A stretch of 64,000 nt of DNA. It comes from Acinetobacter sp. MB5. GTDB taxonomy: Bacteria > Pseudomonadota > Gammaproteobacteria > Pseudomonadales > Moraxellaceae. Position numbers and translations under genes: made by a program. Below, one piece after another: positions 9,013 through 18,879 of this stretch. Under the pieces are notes generated by a model. That model did no database searches. It was not told where the DNA came from and saw only the letters and a program-made list of their open reading frames with translations. The stretch lies in NCBI RefSeq assembly GCF_003261585.1, contig NZ_POVU01000002.1:310001-374000 (forward strand), written 5' to 3'. The first letter of the stretch is position 1; each line of letters starts with the position of its first letter.

Positions 9013-9049
9013 AAAAAAAAGCCATACTCTGTCAGTAAGGAGTATGGCC
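9013..9049 (-). terminator. lone - strand terminator, possible small RNA end
   Basis: GCCATACTC/GAGTATGGC forms a 9-bp stem followed on the - strand by T8. groEL already has its own terminator at 9212-9243, so this second - strand terminator, 165 bases on, has no annotated gene in front of it. A further hairpin (AGCAGTATGCT...AGCATAGGAATTCTGCT on the - strand, about 9063-9095) lies between them, which would suit a small RNA. No convincing promoter was found. Confidence 0.5.
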
Positions 9050-9211
9050 AAAATAGGAAACTACAGCAGAATTCCTATGCTTATTAGCATACTGCTCTAA
9101 ACTTAAAAAAAACTTAATTCAACCGACTGTTATCCCCTACTTCTATTCTATTTCACCTAATTTCAATATGACTCATACGTAAAACTAATCGTTAAAATAG
9201 ATAAGGCGCAT

Positions 9212-9243
9212 AAAAAAATCCCCGCAGATGCGAGGATTTTTTT
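9212..9243. terminator. terminator of groESL
   Basis: The imperfect stem AAAAAAATCC..GC/GC..GGATTTTTTT lies 17 bases past the groEL stop, with T-tracts on both strands. Confidence 0.85.
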
Positions 9244-9259
9244 ATAAGCAGTTGATGAA

Positions 9260-10897
<1,638 letters not shown>

Positions 10898-10951
10898 TTA
10901 CTCCGAATCTTTTGTGTTTTACTTGATCTGATCTAAATGTAAAGTTGAAAA

Positions 10952-11242
10952 TTAGCCTTCAAAAACAGCTAAAATGTCAGACTCTTTCATAATAAGTAAC
11001 TCTTCGCCGTTTACTTTTACAGTTGTACCTGCATAAGTACCGAATAATACTTTATCGCCTACTTTTACATCTAATGCACGAACGCCATTATCAGTAATTT
11101 GACCGTTACCTACAGCAATTACTTCGCCTTGAGCTGGTTTTTCTGCAGCTGAACCTGGTAGCAAGATACCGCCTGCAGTTTTTGTTTCTTCTTCAACACG
11201 ACGAATAACTACACGATCATGTAATGGACGAATGTTGCTCAT
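10952..11242 (-). CDS. groS: co-chaperonin GroES (Hsp10)
   Basis: A 96-residue protein, [19 protein letters not shown], with the mobile loop [16 protein letters not shown] and the Hsp10 beta-barrel ending in [15 protein letters not shown]. It caps the GroEL ring. The ATG at 11242 is chosen because GGAG, which overlaps an in-frame ATG at 11254, serves as its ribosome site. It is the first gene of groESL, with a sigma-32-like promoter about 100 bases upstream and a hairpin in the leader. Confidence 0.97.
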   Translation of the reverse strand: MSNIRPLHDRVVIRRVEEETKTAGGILLPGSAAEKPAQGEVIAVGNGQITDNGVRALDVKVGDKVLFGTYAGTTVKVNGEELLIMKESDILAVFEG

Positions 11243-11282
11243 ATAAAACTCCATCAGACTAAGTCTTTTGTTTCAATTAAAA

Positions 11283-11312
11283 ATGACGCTTTTCGTAATT
11301 CCTTTGCGTCAT
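11283..11312 (-). promoter_or_regulatory. hairpin in the groES leader
   Basis: ATGACGC pairs with GCGTCAT around a 16-base loop. On the - strand the stem is followed by TTTTTAATTG, giving an attenuator-like layout between the heat-shock promoter and the groES ribosome site. Function is inferred only. Confidence 0.45.
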
Positions 11313-11340
11313 CATCAATAACTGTTTGTGATGTCATTTT

Positions 11341-11367
11341 TTTGGGGATAGAAAACTAAGCTTCAAG
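11341..11367 (-). promoter_or_regulatory. sigma-32-like promoter of groESL
   Basis: The - strand reads CTTGAAG (11367-11361), 13 bases, then CCCCAAA (11347-11341). This matches six of seven bases of the sigma-32 -35 and the CCCC core of the -10, as expected for groESL. Confidence 0.82.
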
Positions 11368-11430
11368 GGGAAATTTTAATTTTTTTTTGTTTTTTGCAGT
11401 TTTTTTAGACTAAAACGCAAGAATTGAAGA

Positions 11431-12198
11431 TTATGGATTCCCTTTAAGCACAAATTGAGATTTTTTTACATCAAATACATAACTTTGAAACTCGCCTTGC
11501 AAGGTCACTACATTAAAACTATTCGGTTCTTTTTTACGTAATCGATGTGAAGTTGCCGTACCTGCGTGAACTTCATAAACAGGGTGATTTACGTTCAACT
11601 GATAAATTTGATTCAAATCATATATTGCAGTTTGATGCAAATGTCCATGCAAGACAGCACATGCTCCCTGCTTCCCCCAAATTTCCAATGCCATACGCCC
11701 AAGTACAGGACAATCCTTAACTACATGACTATCTCGAAGGGATGTATAAAATGGCTGATGCGCTACAACAATTTTATATTTATTCGATGGTGCTGCTTGC
11801 AACTTAAGAGCAACTTGTTGAATTTGTTCTAAAGAAATATGCCCCTTGGTATGAAAGCGTCGTCGAATGCTATTTACTCCTATCAAATAAAAGTGCTCTG
11901 TTTCCAAGATACTTTCTAACGCCCCAAAAAATAATTGATAGCGCATAAACGGATTAAATACCCGATTGAGCACATGATATAAAGGAATGTCATGATTTCC
12001 AGGCACAACCAAATAAGGAGGCCCCAAGCTTTCCAGAAAAGATTTACAGCTTAAAAACTGAAAAAAACGAGCACGCTGGGTCAAATCACCACTAATTGCA
12101 ATCGCTTCGACAGGATGATCACGACAAAACTTTTGAATAGCGGCAAGACATTCGGGCTTCTCCGTACCAAAGTGTAAATCAGATAGATGCAGTAACAT
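11431..12198 (-). CDS. calcineurin-like metallophosphoesterase
   Basis: A 255-residue protein with the full metallophosphoesterase signature in order: LSDLHFG (D-x-H), SGDLTQ (G-D), VPGNHD (G-N-H-D), VVAHQPF and HGHLHQ. These bind two metal ions in a cytoplasmic phosphodiesterase or phosphatase, with no substrate assigned. The start is placed at ATG 12198 (MLLHLSDLHFG), so it overlaps the end of the upstream lipid-kinase gene by 20 bases. Other starts at 12225 and 12276 would overlap more. The overlap suggests translational coupling and perhaps a shared pathway in phospholipid turnover (inference). Confidence 0.82.
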   Translation of the reverse strand: MLLHLSDLHFGTEKPECLAAIQKFCRDHPVEAIAISGDLTQRARFFQFLSCKSFLESLGPPYLVVPGNHDIPLYHVLNRVFNPFMRYQLFFGALESILETEHFYLIGVNSIRRRFHTKGHISLEQIQQVALKLQAAPSNKYKIVVAHQPFYTSLRDSHVVKDCPVLGRMALEIWGKQGACAVLHGHLHQTAIYDLNQIYQLNVNHPVYEVHAGTATSHRLRKKEPNSFNVVTLQGEFQSYVFDVKKSQFVLKGNP

Positions 12199-13114
12199 TA
12201 GCAGGCACCATAACAGCAAGCGCATCTCGTTCAACTGAGAAGTGTAATGGCGACTGTTCCTCAACCAACTCCCCATCTATCGCAATATGCAGTTTTTTTC
12301 TTTTTTTTGCATGCACTGTCACATGGTCAGCAGCAAAACTATAAACATCAGAGGCTTTTTCAATATCGCCTTTTAATAATTGAAATAACAACTTCATTAA
12401 AGTCATTTTGTCACTCTTTGCAACAATCACACCTGCGATTTTCCCCAATCGTACTGTATGTGCGATCTTTAAATTCATCTCTTGCAGTTGCAAGTGATTA
12501 TTACCAAAAAAGACCAATGGCGTTTTGACTGGATATTTTTCACCATCAACCATCACCTCAAGCTTTAGCTCTCGATGACGACGCAACAATACATCCAGTG
12601 CAGATGTATAAGCATGTAAAGGAAAACGTCCAAATAGTCGGTTATAGCGCTCTCGTTTTTCTATAAATAAGGGGTACAAACCTAAGCTGGCATTATTTAA
12701 ATAAATACGCTGATTCAATTTTGCCACATGCACCTTTTTAACTTCTCCCGTTGCAATTACATGGCATGCATCCATTAAATCCAGAGGAATATTTAATACT
12801 CTAGCTACATAATTAAAAGTACCAAAAGGCAAAATACCTAAAGTAATTCCAGTATTTAACAAATAAGATGCCACTGCATTTACAGTACCATCACCACCTG
12901 CAACCACCACAACACCAGCATTATTTGCCATAGAGTGTCGAATAACGATCTGCCTCATTAAAGTATCAATAGAATTTTGTTGGTTAAACTCAAATAATTG
13001 AATTTCAAAACCATATTTTATAAAAAATGTCATTATTTCATCGTACACTTTTGATCTTTGTGCTGAATGAAAGCCTGATTTTTGATTGTAGATAATTGAT
13101 AGTGGTTTCAGCAT
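12179..13114 (-). CDS. diacylglycerol-kinase family lipid kinase
   Basis: A protein of about 311 residues with the DAGK catalytic signature GGDGTVNAVASYLL and LGILPFGTFNYVARVLNIP, preceded by IIYNQKSG. This is the YegS/BmrU-type family that phosphorylates diacylglycerol or related lipids with ATP. The ATG at 13114 gives the usual short N-terminus (MLKPLSIIYNQKSG) but has no ribosome site. A TTG at 13135 has AGAGG six bases upstream and would add seven residues, so it may be the real start. It is the first gene of a two-gene unit with the metallophosphoesterase, overlapping it at the 3' end. Confidence 0.85.
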   Translation of the reverse strand: MLKPLSIIYNQKSGFHSAQRSKVYDEIMTFFIKYGFEIQLFEFNQQNSIDTLMRQIVIRHSMANNAGVVVVAGGDGTVNAVASYLLNTGITLGILPFGTFNYVARVLNIPLDLMDACHVIATGEVKKVHVAKLNQRIYLNNASLGLYPLFIEKRERYNRLFGRFPLHAYTSALDVLLRRHRELKLEVMVDGEKYPVKTPLVFFGNNHLQLQEMNLKIAHTVRLGKIAGVIVAKSDKMTLMKLLFQLLKGDIEKASDVYSFAADHVTVHAKKRKKLHIAIDGELVEEQSPLHFSVERDALAVMVPANVTASI

Positions 13115-13519
13115 GGTTAAATTACAATCACACAAATCCTACCTCTTCATTGTGTGGATTTTATTTGAGAGAAATAGTATGTTTGTGTAAATAAACTACA
13201 TAAACTTTTTCAAGTTCTCATAATTTCCATCCTTTTTGAATATTAATTAAATAATTAATTTATAAAAATATTTTAAAAATAAATGATTTTATTTTCATAA
13301 TTTATTTTATGAATATCAGTGAAACCAAATAATAATTATATGATTTTAAATATTTTTTTATAAAAACACCCCTACCAACCCCCAAAGATCAGTTTTTAAG
13401 CATCTTAAAATTTGGTAACTTTTGTGATTTAATACGCAAACTTTTTAACACACTCGTGATCAAGGGTTGATCATAAAATTAATGTGTGTTTTGTTTTTTT
13501 GTACCTCAAAGGCATCAAC
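13115..13519. other. 405-base A+T-rich divergent spacer with nested palindrome before pckG
   Basis: The block at about 13240-13370 is almost pure A/T and holds no gene. Closer to pckG there is a nested inverted repeat: AACACAC (13447-13453) pairing with GTGTGTT (13484-13490), enclosing TGATCAA (13457-13463) and TTGATCA (13467-13473). It ends 29 bases before the pckG ATG, so it could be an operator or leader stem. The promoters of both divergent units must lie in this spacer. Confidence 0.5.
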
Positions 13520-15370
13520 ATGACCCAAGTGAATGCACCAGAATTCGTTCGTCACCCTAAGCTTATTGCATGGGTAGAAGAAATTGCTAAATTAACTAAA
13601 CCAGCAAAAATCGAATGGTGTGACGGTAGCGAAGAAGAGTATCAACGTCTTATCGACTTGATGATTGCTAACGGCACCATGCAAAAGCTAAATGAAGAAA
13701 AACATCCTGGTTCTTATTTGGCGAATTCTGATCCTTCTGACGTTGCTCGTGTTGAAGATCGTACGTTTATCTGTTCAGCGCAAAAAGAAGATGCTGGCGC
13801 AACTAACAACTGGGAAAACCCAGCAGTTATGCGCGAAAAATTAAATGGTTTGTTCGACGGTGCAATGCAAGGACGCACCATGTATGTGGTTCCTTTTTCA
13901 ATGGGTCCACTAGGAAGCCACATCGCCCACATCGGTATCGAACTGACTGACTCACCTTACGTTGCTGTTAGCATGCGCAAAATGGCTCGTATGGGTAAAG
14001 CTGTTTATGATGTTCTAGGTACAGATGGCGAATTTGTTCCTTGTGTTCACACTGTTGGTGCACCACTTGCTGAAGGTCAAAAAGACGTTGTTTGGCCTTG
14101 TAACAAAGAAAAATATATCGTTCATTACCCAGAAACTCGCGAAATCTGGTCTTTCGGTTCTGGTTATGGCGGCAACGCATTGTTGGGTAAAAAATGCCTA
14201 GCATTACGTATTGCTTCTGTTATGGGTCGCGAACAAGGCTGGTTAGCTGAGCACATGTTAATTTTGGGTATCACGAACCCAGAAGGCGAAAAACACTACG
14301 TTGCAGCAGCATTCCCTTCTGCTTGTGGTAAAACAAACTTTGCAATGTTGATTCCACCAGCAGGTTACGAAGGCTGGAAAATTGAAACTGTAGGTGATGA
14401 CATCGCTTGGATCAAACCAGGTGAAGATGGTCGCTTGTACGCTATCAACCCTGAAGCTGGTTTCTTCGGTGTTGCTCCTGGTACAAATACCAAGACTAAC
14501 CCGAACTGTATGGCAACTTTAAATAAAGACGTTATTTATACCAACGTTGCTGTAACTGAAGACGGTCAAGTATGGTGGGAAGGTCTTTCTAAAGAGGTTC
14601 CAGAAAACCTTACTAACTGGAAAGGTCAGCCACACGTTGCTGGTGAAAAAGCAGCACATCCAAATGCTCGTTTCACTGTTGCTGCAGGTCAATGTCCTTC
14701 AATTGATGCTGACTGGGAAAATCCAGCAGGTGTACCAATCTCTGCATTCATCTTTGGTGGTCGCCGTGCTGACACCGTGCCTTTAATTTCTGAAGCATTC
14801 GACTGGGTTGATGGCGTTTATAAAGCAGCAACTATGGGTTCAGAAACAACTGCTGCTGCAGTTGGTCAACAAGGTGTTGTTCGCCGTGACCCATTTGCAA
14901 TGCTTCCATTTGCTGGTTACAACATGGCTGACTACTTCAGCCACTGGTTGGAACTTGGTGAACAAGTTGCTGCTAAAGCTCAGGCTTCAGGCAACAAATT
15001 ACCAAAAATCTTCAATGTTAACTGGTTCCGTCGTGACGAAAACGGCAACTTCGTATGGCCTGGCTTCGGTCAAAACATGCGTGTGCTTGAGTGGATCATC
15101 AACCGTTGTGAAAATCGCGCAAATGCCGTGGAAACTCCAATTGGTTTCGTTCCAACTTACGATGACTTGAACTGGACTGGTACTGATTTCTCTAAAGCTG
15201 ACTTTGAAAAAGTAACTTCTCAAAGCAAGGCTCAATGGATTAAAGAAATCGAAAGCCACACTGAGTTATTCAACAAACTTGGTGAGCGCCTACCAAAAGC
15301 ATTAAAATCTCGTCAAGCTGAACTTTTAGATGCGGTTAAAGCTACTGAATCTGAACATGTAAATGCTTAA
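13520..15370 (+). CDS. pckG: phosphoenolpyruvate carboxykinase (GTP)
   Basis: A 616-residue protein of the GTP-dependent PEPCK family. It has the P-loop/kinase-1a motif [13 protein letters not shown], the metal region [24 protein letters not shown], and the guanine-binding region [20 protein letters not shown]. It converts oxaloacetate and GTP to PEP and CO2, the first committed step of gluconeogenesis from C4 acids, which suits an organism growing on acids rather than sugars. AAAGG lies 7 bases before ATG 13520, which decides against the ATG at 13484. The gene is monocistronic with its own terminator. Confidence 0.97.
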   Translation: MTQVNAPEFVRHPKLIAWVEEIAKLTKPAKIEWCDGSEEEYQRLIDLMIANGTMQKLNEEKHPGSYLANSDPSDVARVEDRTFICSAQKEDAGATNNWENPAVMREKLNGLFDGAMQGRTMYVVPFSMGPLGSHIAHIGIELTDSPYVAVSMRKMARMGKAVYDVLGTDGEFVPCVHTVGAPLAEGQKDVVWPCNKEKYIVHYPETREIWSFGSGYGGNALLGKKCLALRIASVMGREQGWLAEHMLILGITNPEGEKHYVAAAFPSACGKTNFAMLIPPAGYEGWKIETVGDDIAWIKPGEDGRLYAINPEAGFFGVAPGTNTKTNPNCMATLNKDVIYTNVAVTEDGQVWWEGLSKEVPENLTNWKGQPHVAGEKAAHPNARFTVAAGQCPSIDADWENPAGVPISAFIFGGRRADTVPLISEAFDWVDGVYKAATMGSETTAAAVGQQGVVRRDPFAMLPFAGYNMADYFSHWLELGEQVAAKAQASGNKLPKIFNVNWFRRDENGNFVWPGFGQNMRVLEWIINRCENRANAVETPIGFVPTYDDLNWTGTDFSKADFEKVTSQSKAQWIKEIESHTELFNKLGERLPKALKSRQAELLDAVKATESEHVNA

Positions 15371-15380
15371 TTGAGTACAT

Positions 15381-15412
15381 AAAAAAAGACCACTTAATGT
15401 GGTCTTTTTTTA
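15381..15412 (+). terminator. terminator of pckG
   Basis: AAAAAAAGACCAC/GTGGTCTTTTTTT stem with loop TTAAT, 11 bases past the pckG stop. Confidence 0.92.
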
Positions 15413-15419
15413 TTTCTAG

Positions 15420-15773
15420 TTTTCTACACTTTACTTTAACCATAACAAAACTCTGAAACATATACCCCCTTTTACAGTAACCCTTTTAGTCATTTCTACA
15501 ACAACATATACCGAGACAACAGCAACCCCAAACCCCAATACTTTGCTGAGTGGTAAAAGCGCACTCTGCATCATTACCAACACCCCCTCTAGCGATGACT
15601 TACCTTATGCACTTGTCAAAGATATAAAGCACTATGGCTGTGTTACAGACCTATACCCACGCTTACATAAAAACATCATGCCAATGCTGTAATCCATTAT
15701 CGAACAAGCCAGCGTTTTAGCTTCTAGCCTTGGTGTTTGTACAACCTGTATTTCAGGGATAATGATTCACTAA
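15420..15773 (+). pseudogene. decayed reading frame, unrecognised product
   Basis: One frame is open from 15420 to 15689 with no plausible ATG start, meets an in-frame TAA at 15690-15692, then continues open to a TAA at 15771-15773. The translation looks protein-like, for example ALCIITNTPSSDDLPYALV, then CVTDLYPRLHKNIMPML, then after the stop SIIEQASVLASSLGVCTTCI. Lack of a start and the internal stop suggest the remnant of a lost gene. The family is not recognised. Chance openness is possible, so confidence is low. It fills most of the 490-base gap between pckG and the carrier gene. Confidence 0.35.
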
Positions 15774-15850
15774 AATTCTCCCTCTACCAACGGTTGCCAC
15801 TTAGCAAGTGGACAGTAAATCTAACTCCATATCTTATTTTCTACTCAAAT

Positions 15851-15887
15851 AAAAAAGCCAGCCTGATTTGTTTCGACTGGCTTTTTA
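15851..15887. terminator. terminator of the KgtP-like carrier gene
   Basis: AAAAAGCCAG/CTGGCTTTTT around a 15-base loop, with T-tracts on both strands, just past the - strand stop at 15904. Confidence 0.82.
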
Positions 15888-15903
15888 AAATTACACTTAT
15901 GAA

Positions 15904-17199
15904 TTAATGGTCATGGTGCAAATATTCAGGCTCTTTTGGCAATTTCATACTACAAAAGAAACAAATGATTAACATCACAATCACATAAATAAAGAACGTA
16001 TATTCATGCCCTGAGTGTTTAAATTGCAATGCAACTGCTGGTGCAGAACCACCAAATATCGCGTTTGCCACCGCATAAGAGAAACCCACGCCTAGTGCAC
16101 GTACATGAGGTGGAAACATCTCGGCCTTAATCAATCCACTAATGGATGTATAAAAGCTGAGTATCATCATTAGAAATATCAGCATCAACGTCAGAATAAC
16201 AGGTGACGTACTAAATGCTGGCATAGCAATCACCATTACAGGGTAAATAAAAATCGCTAACAGTGAACTAAACAATAACATTGAGTTACGACGTCCAATG
16301 CGATCAGAAATCGCACCAAAGACAGGTTGCGCCACCATATAAACAAACAATGCAACCGTCATCATATAACCGACTGTTTTTGCAGCCAATCCTAAGCTAC
16401 TAAAGTAGGTTTTAGAATAAACCGTTAAAACATAAAATGTTAAAGAACCTGCAGATGTATAACCCACGACCAGCAAAAATGACTGCCAGTGATCTCTGAA
16501 CATTGCTTTAAGTGTTCCAGATTCTTCACGATGACTATCTTCTGCAGAAAGTGTTTCTTCTAAACGACTACGAGCCACTAGCGATAGAAGTGCAGTAATA
16601 CCACCAACCACAAACGGAATACGCCAACCGCCAGCTTGTAATTGCTGCTCACTCATAAAGAATAACAAAATGACACCCAGTACACTTGCTAAAAGCTGTC
16701 CACCAGACAATGTGACATATTGAAAGGAAGCATAAAAACCACGATGACCTTTTAATGCAATTTCACTCATATACGTAGCGACAGCGCCATACTCCCCTCC
16801 CACAGATAAGCCTTGCAACAAACGTACTACAAGCAACAAAAATGGTGCAAAAATCCCGACCTGCTCATAAGTTGGCAACATCGCAAATAAGAATGAACTC
16901 AAAGCCATTAAAAAAATCGAAGTTACCATGGAACGTTTTCGACCATGCTTATCTGCAATTCGTCCGAACAGCCAACTACCGATTGGGCGCATAAAGAAAC
17001 TGGCAGCGAATACACCCCAAACATAAATCTGTTTTGTTCCAGATGCCATGCTTGGAGAGGTTAATGCTTGCTGAAAATACACAGCAAAAAACGCATAGAT
17101 ATAAAAGTCAAACCATTCAACCAAATTCCCTGAGGCTGCTCCAACAATACCAAAAATTCGTTTACGCTTTTCCTCTGGCGTATACGCATGTTCATTCAT
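15904..17199 (-). CDS. MFS metabolite:H+ symporter, KgtP/ProP-like
   Basis: A 431-residue major facilitator protein with twelve hydrophobic segments. Signatures of the MHS family are present: GNLVEWFDFYIYAFFA at the start, GRIADKHGRKRSM in loop 2-3, LLQGLSVGGEYGAVATYMSE in helix 4-5, and SDRIGRRNSM in loop 8-9. The family includes alpha-ketoglutarate permease KgtP, citrate carriers and proline/betaine carriers. A dicarboxylate substrate is likely but not provable. ATG 17199 has AGGGAG about 9 bases upstream, so it is preferred over a GTG at 17208. The neighbouring pckG handles C4 acids, a loose functional fit. Confidence 0.85.
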   Translation of the reverse strand: MNEHAYTPEEKRKRIFGIVGAASGNLVEWFDFYIYAFFAVYFQQALTSPSMASGTKQIYVWGVFAASFFMRPIGSWLFGRIADKHGRKRSMVTSIFLMALSSFLFAMLPTYEQVGIFAPFLLLVVRLLQGLSVGGEYGAVATYMSEIALKGHRGFYASFQYVTLSGGQLLASVLGVILLFFMSEQQLQAGGWRIPFVVGGITALLSLVARSRLEETLSAEDSHREESGTLKAMFRDHWQSFLLVVGYTSAGSLTFYVLTVYSKTYFSSLGLAAKTVGYMMTVALFVYMVAQPVFGAISDRIGRRNSMLLFSSLLAIFIYPVMVIAMPAFSTSPVILTLMLIFLMMILSFYTSISGLIKAEMFPPHVRALGVGFSYAVANAIFGGSAPAVALQFKHSGHEYTFFIYVIVMLIICFFCSMKLPKEPEYLHHDH

Positions 17200-17397
17200 T
17201 ATAAACACTCCCTCTTTGTTTAAATTTTAATCAGTTTGTATTACTCGGTTTTACGATTCCAAAATCAAAATCCCTTTTGATTGATTTGTTAATGATTTAT
17301 TCTAAAACCTGTTATCTATCCTTTTTCTTCTCATTTAATATATTCAAAATACAAACACTTTATGTGAAAGATCCAATTTTATTTTGTATAAATATGT

Positions 17398-17438
17398 ATA
17401 AAAGCAAATATCTACCCTCCATCAATATTTGCTTTTAT
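17398..17438. repeat. 14-bp inverted repeat, terminator-like
   Basis: ATAAAAGCAAATAT pairs perfectly with ATATTTGCTTTTAT around a 13-base loop. It lies in the spacer between divergent genes, where no terminator is needed, and so hints at a small transcript or an operator. The rest of the 17200-17498 spacer shows nothing else convincing. Confidence 0.55.
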
Positions 17439-17498
17439 CTAATGAGTATTCACCTGAGCTATGGCATACTGTAGAGAAATGACAAAAGGTTTCATCTC

Positions 17499-17927
17499 AT
17501 GAAAATGACATTGACATTATTGGGTCTTAGCGCCTTTGCTCTTGGGCTATCAGCCTGCCAAAATATCCCCCAACGCTACAATGGTAACTCAGGTTATCAA
17601 GTGGAAAGTAGAACTGAAAATAGCGCAATTATTAGTTATACGCTAGCGATTCATGCAAATCAGGTGGCTAACCAAAATAAATTACAAAATACCTGCAAGG
17701 AAGTTTTAGGTGAACACCAAAACTATAACATTGAAATTCTAAGCACCGATGAAATCGCCAATCCAGCAACGTTACCAACAGCCAATGGCGTCCAAATTGG
17801 CAAAACACATACCACCTTTGGCCTAGGCACTACTAGCAACAGCAATGACAATGACTACGCGATGCGTAATGCCATGCAAACTCGCCCAAAAACACTCACC
17901 GTTGTGCGTTTTCGCTGCTCAAGCTAA
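17499..17927 (+). CDS. putative lipoprotein, function unknown
   Basis: A 142-residue protein with a lipoprotein signal: MKMTLTLLGLSAFALG followed by lipobox LSAC, with Cys at about residue 20. The mature part has no recognised domain. It contains a central segment with one cysteine (NTCKEVLGEHQNYNIEIL), a Gly/Ser/Asn-rich stretch, and ends FRCSS, so two cysteines could form a disulfide. AAAGG lies about 8 bases before the ATG. It is transcribed alone. It most likely sits on the outer membrane inner face, by inference from the lipobox. Confidence 0.7.
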   Translation: MKMTLTLLGLSAFALGLSACQNIPQRYNGNSGYQVESRTENSAIISYTLAIHANQVANQNKLQNTCKEVLGEHQNYNIEILSTDEIANPATLPTANGVQIGKTHTTFGLGTTSNSNDNDYAMRNAMQTRPKTLTVVRFRCSS

Positions 17928-17937
17928 TCTAATACCT

Positions 17938-17965
17938 ACAAGACGCTGTCAATTCAGCGTCTTGT
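17938..17965. repeat. 11-bp inverted repeat at convergent gene ends
   Basis: ACAAGACGCTG/CAGCGTCTTGT with a 6-base loop lies between the lipoprotein stop and the last codons of the methyltransferase gene, which it overlaps. It lacks a proper T-tract, so terminator activity is doubtful. Confidence 0.55.
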
Positions 17966-18620
17966 AAAAACTGACATTACGAAACTCTTTTGCTTCATCT
18001 AAATCAGGCCAAGTTGTCGCACTTCGCTCATCAATTTTTTGGTATTGTGGATGACTAAAATTTTTTACCCGACTATCTGCCACCCATACTTCTGGTGCGA
18101 ATTTTAAGAACTCATCTAAGAAATAACGATTGCACTGGTCATACAGCACATCTGCAGCCAATAATACATCGACCGATTCAGCACGATAAAGATCATCCAA
18201 ATATTCAAGTTCAACTTGATTCAATGCTGCATTTTCACGACAAGCCGCTAGACTAACAGCGTCAATATCACAGCAGATCACGCGTTTAGCTCCTGCCAAT
18301 TTTGCAGCAATTGCGACAACTCCAGAGCCAGCACCAAAATCCAATACAACCTTGTCTTTGACATGCTCAGGTTCTGTAAGTAACCACTGTGCCATGGCCA
18401 GACCCGAAGCCCAACAGAAGATCCAATACGGTGTGTCATTCCAGATACGTTGAATGATTTCATCATCCAAACGTTCAGTCGGAAATACAGGTGGTATTAA
18501 CCACAATGAAATCGGCGTGTTGGGTAACTGCTGTGATTGTAAGTCACAATGAGGGATGACTTGATGTAAGGCTTGAAGTAAATGTTCAGGGGCTTTGGGA
18601 AATTGAAAGGTGCAGCTCAT
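17949..18620 (-). CDS. class I SAM-dependent methyltransferase (ETFB-lysine/nicotinamide N-methylase-like)
   Basis: A 223-residue protein. SAM-binding motif I is VLDFGAGSGVVAIAA (about 92-106), followed by the acidic motif CCDIDAVSL and the post-motif LLAADVLYDQ. FWASGLAMAQWLL just before motif I is typical of the protein-lysine methyltransferase family that includes ETFB-KMT and proteins annotated as nicotinamide N-methylase. The target is probably a protein lysine, but no substrate can be named. The gene converges on the lipoprotein gene and lies alone on its strand. Confidence 0.75.
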   Translation of the reverse strand: MSCTFQFPKAPEHLLQALHQVIPHCDLQSQQLPNTPISLWLIPPVFPTERLDDEIIQRIWNDTPYWIFCWASGLAMAQWLLTEPEHVKDKVVLDFGAGSGVVAIAAKLAGAKRVICCDIDAVSLAACRENAALNQVELEYLDDLYRAESVDVLLAADVLYDQCNRYFLDEFLKFAPEVWVADSRVKNFSHPQYQKIDERSATTWPDLDEAKEFRNVSFYKTLN

Positions 18621-18706
18621 CAGATTTCTTTTTTAATTGATTTTATAACAAGCATAACAGAGACATTCCATTATGATTTGAATTCTTAGATTAACCTTCG
18701 GTTCGA

Positions 18707-18732
18707 CCTACTTTTCTTTTGGGAAAAGTAGG
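18707..18732. repeat. 10-bp hairpin, candidate interspersed repeat
   Basis: CCTACTTTTC/GAAAAGTAGG with a 6-base loop, no T-tract, within the 258-base gap between the methyltransferase gene and folD. It resembles a REP-type dispersed hairpin, but only one copy lies in this window. Confidence 0.45.
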
Positions 18733-18879
18733 CAAAACCATTGTCATCCGCAAAACTCGACAGATACTATCTAAAATCGAAAGTATCGCAGAAACATTAA
18801 ATTTTTAATGTAATCATGCCTCAAACAATTGCAGATGACGGTTACGCGCATTAAATAACCGCCTAACTTCATAACTACA

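Noticed and set aside
17277-17474. 65-codon + strand frame upstream of the lipoprotein gene
   Set aside because: Rich in Tyr, Ile, Phe and Lys as expected from A/T-rich DNA, has no ribosome site, and spans the 14-bp inverted repeat.
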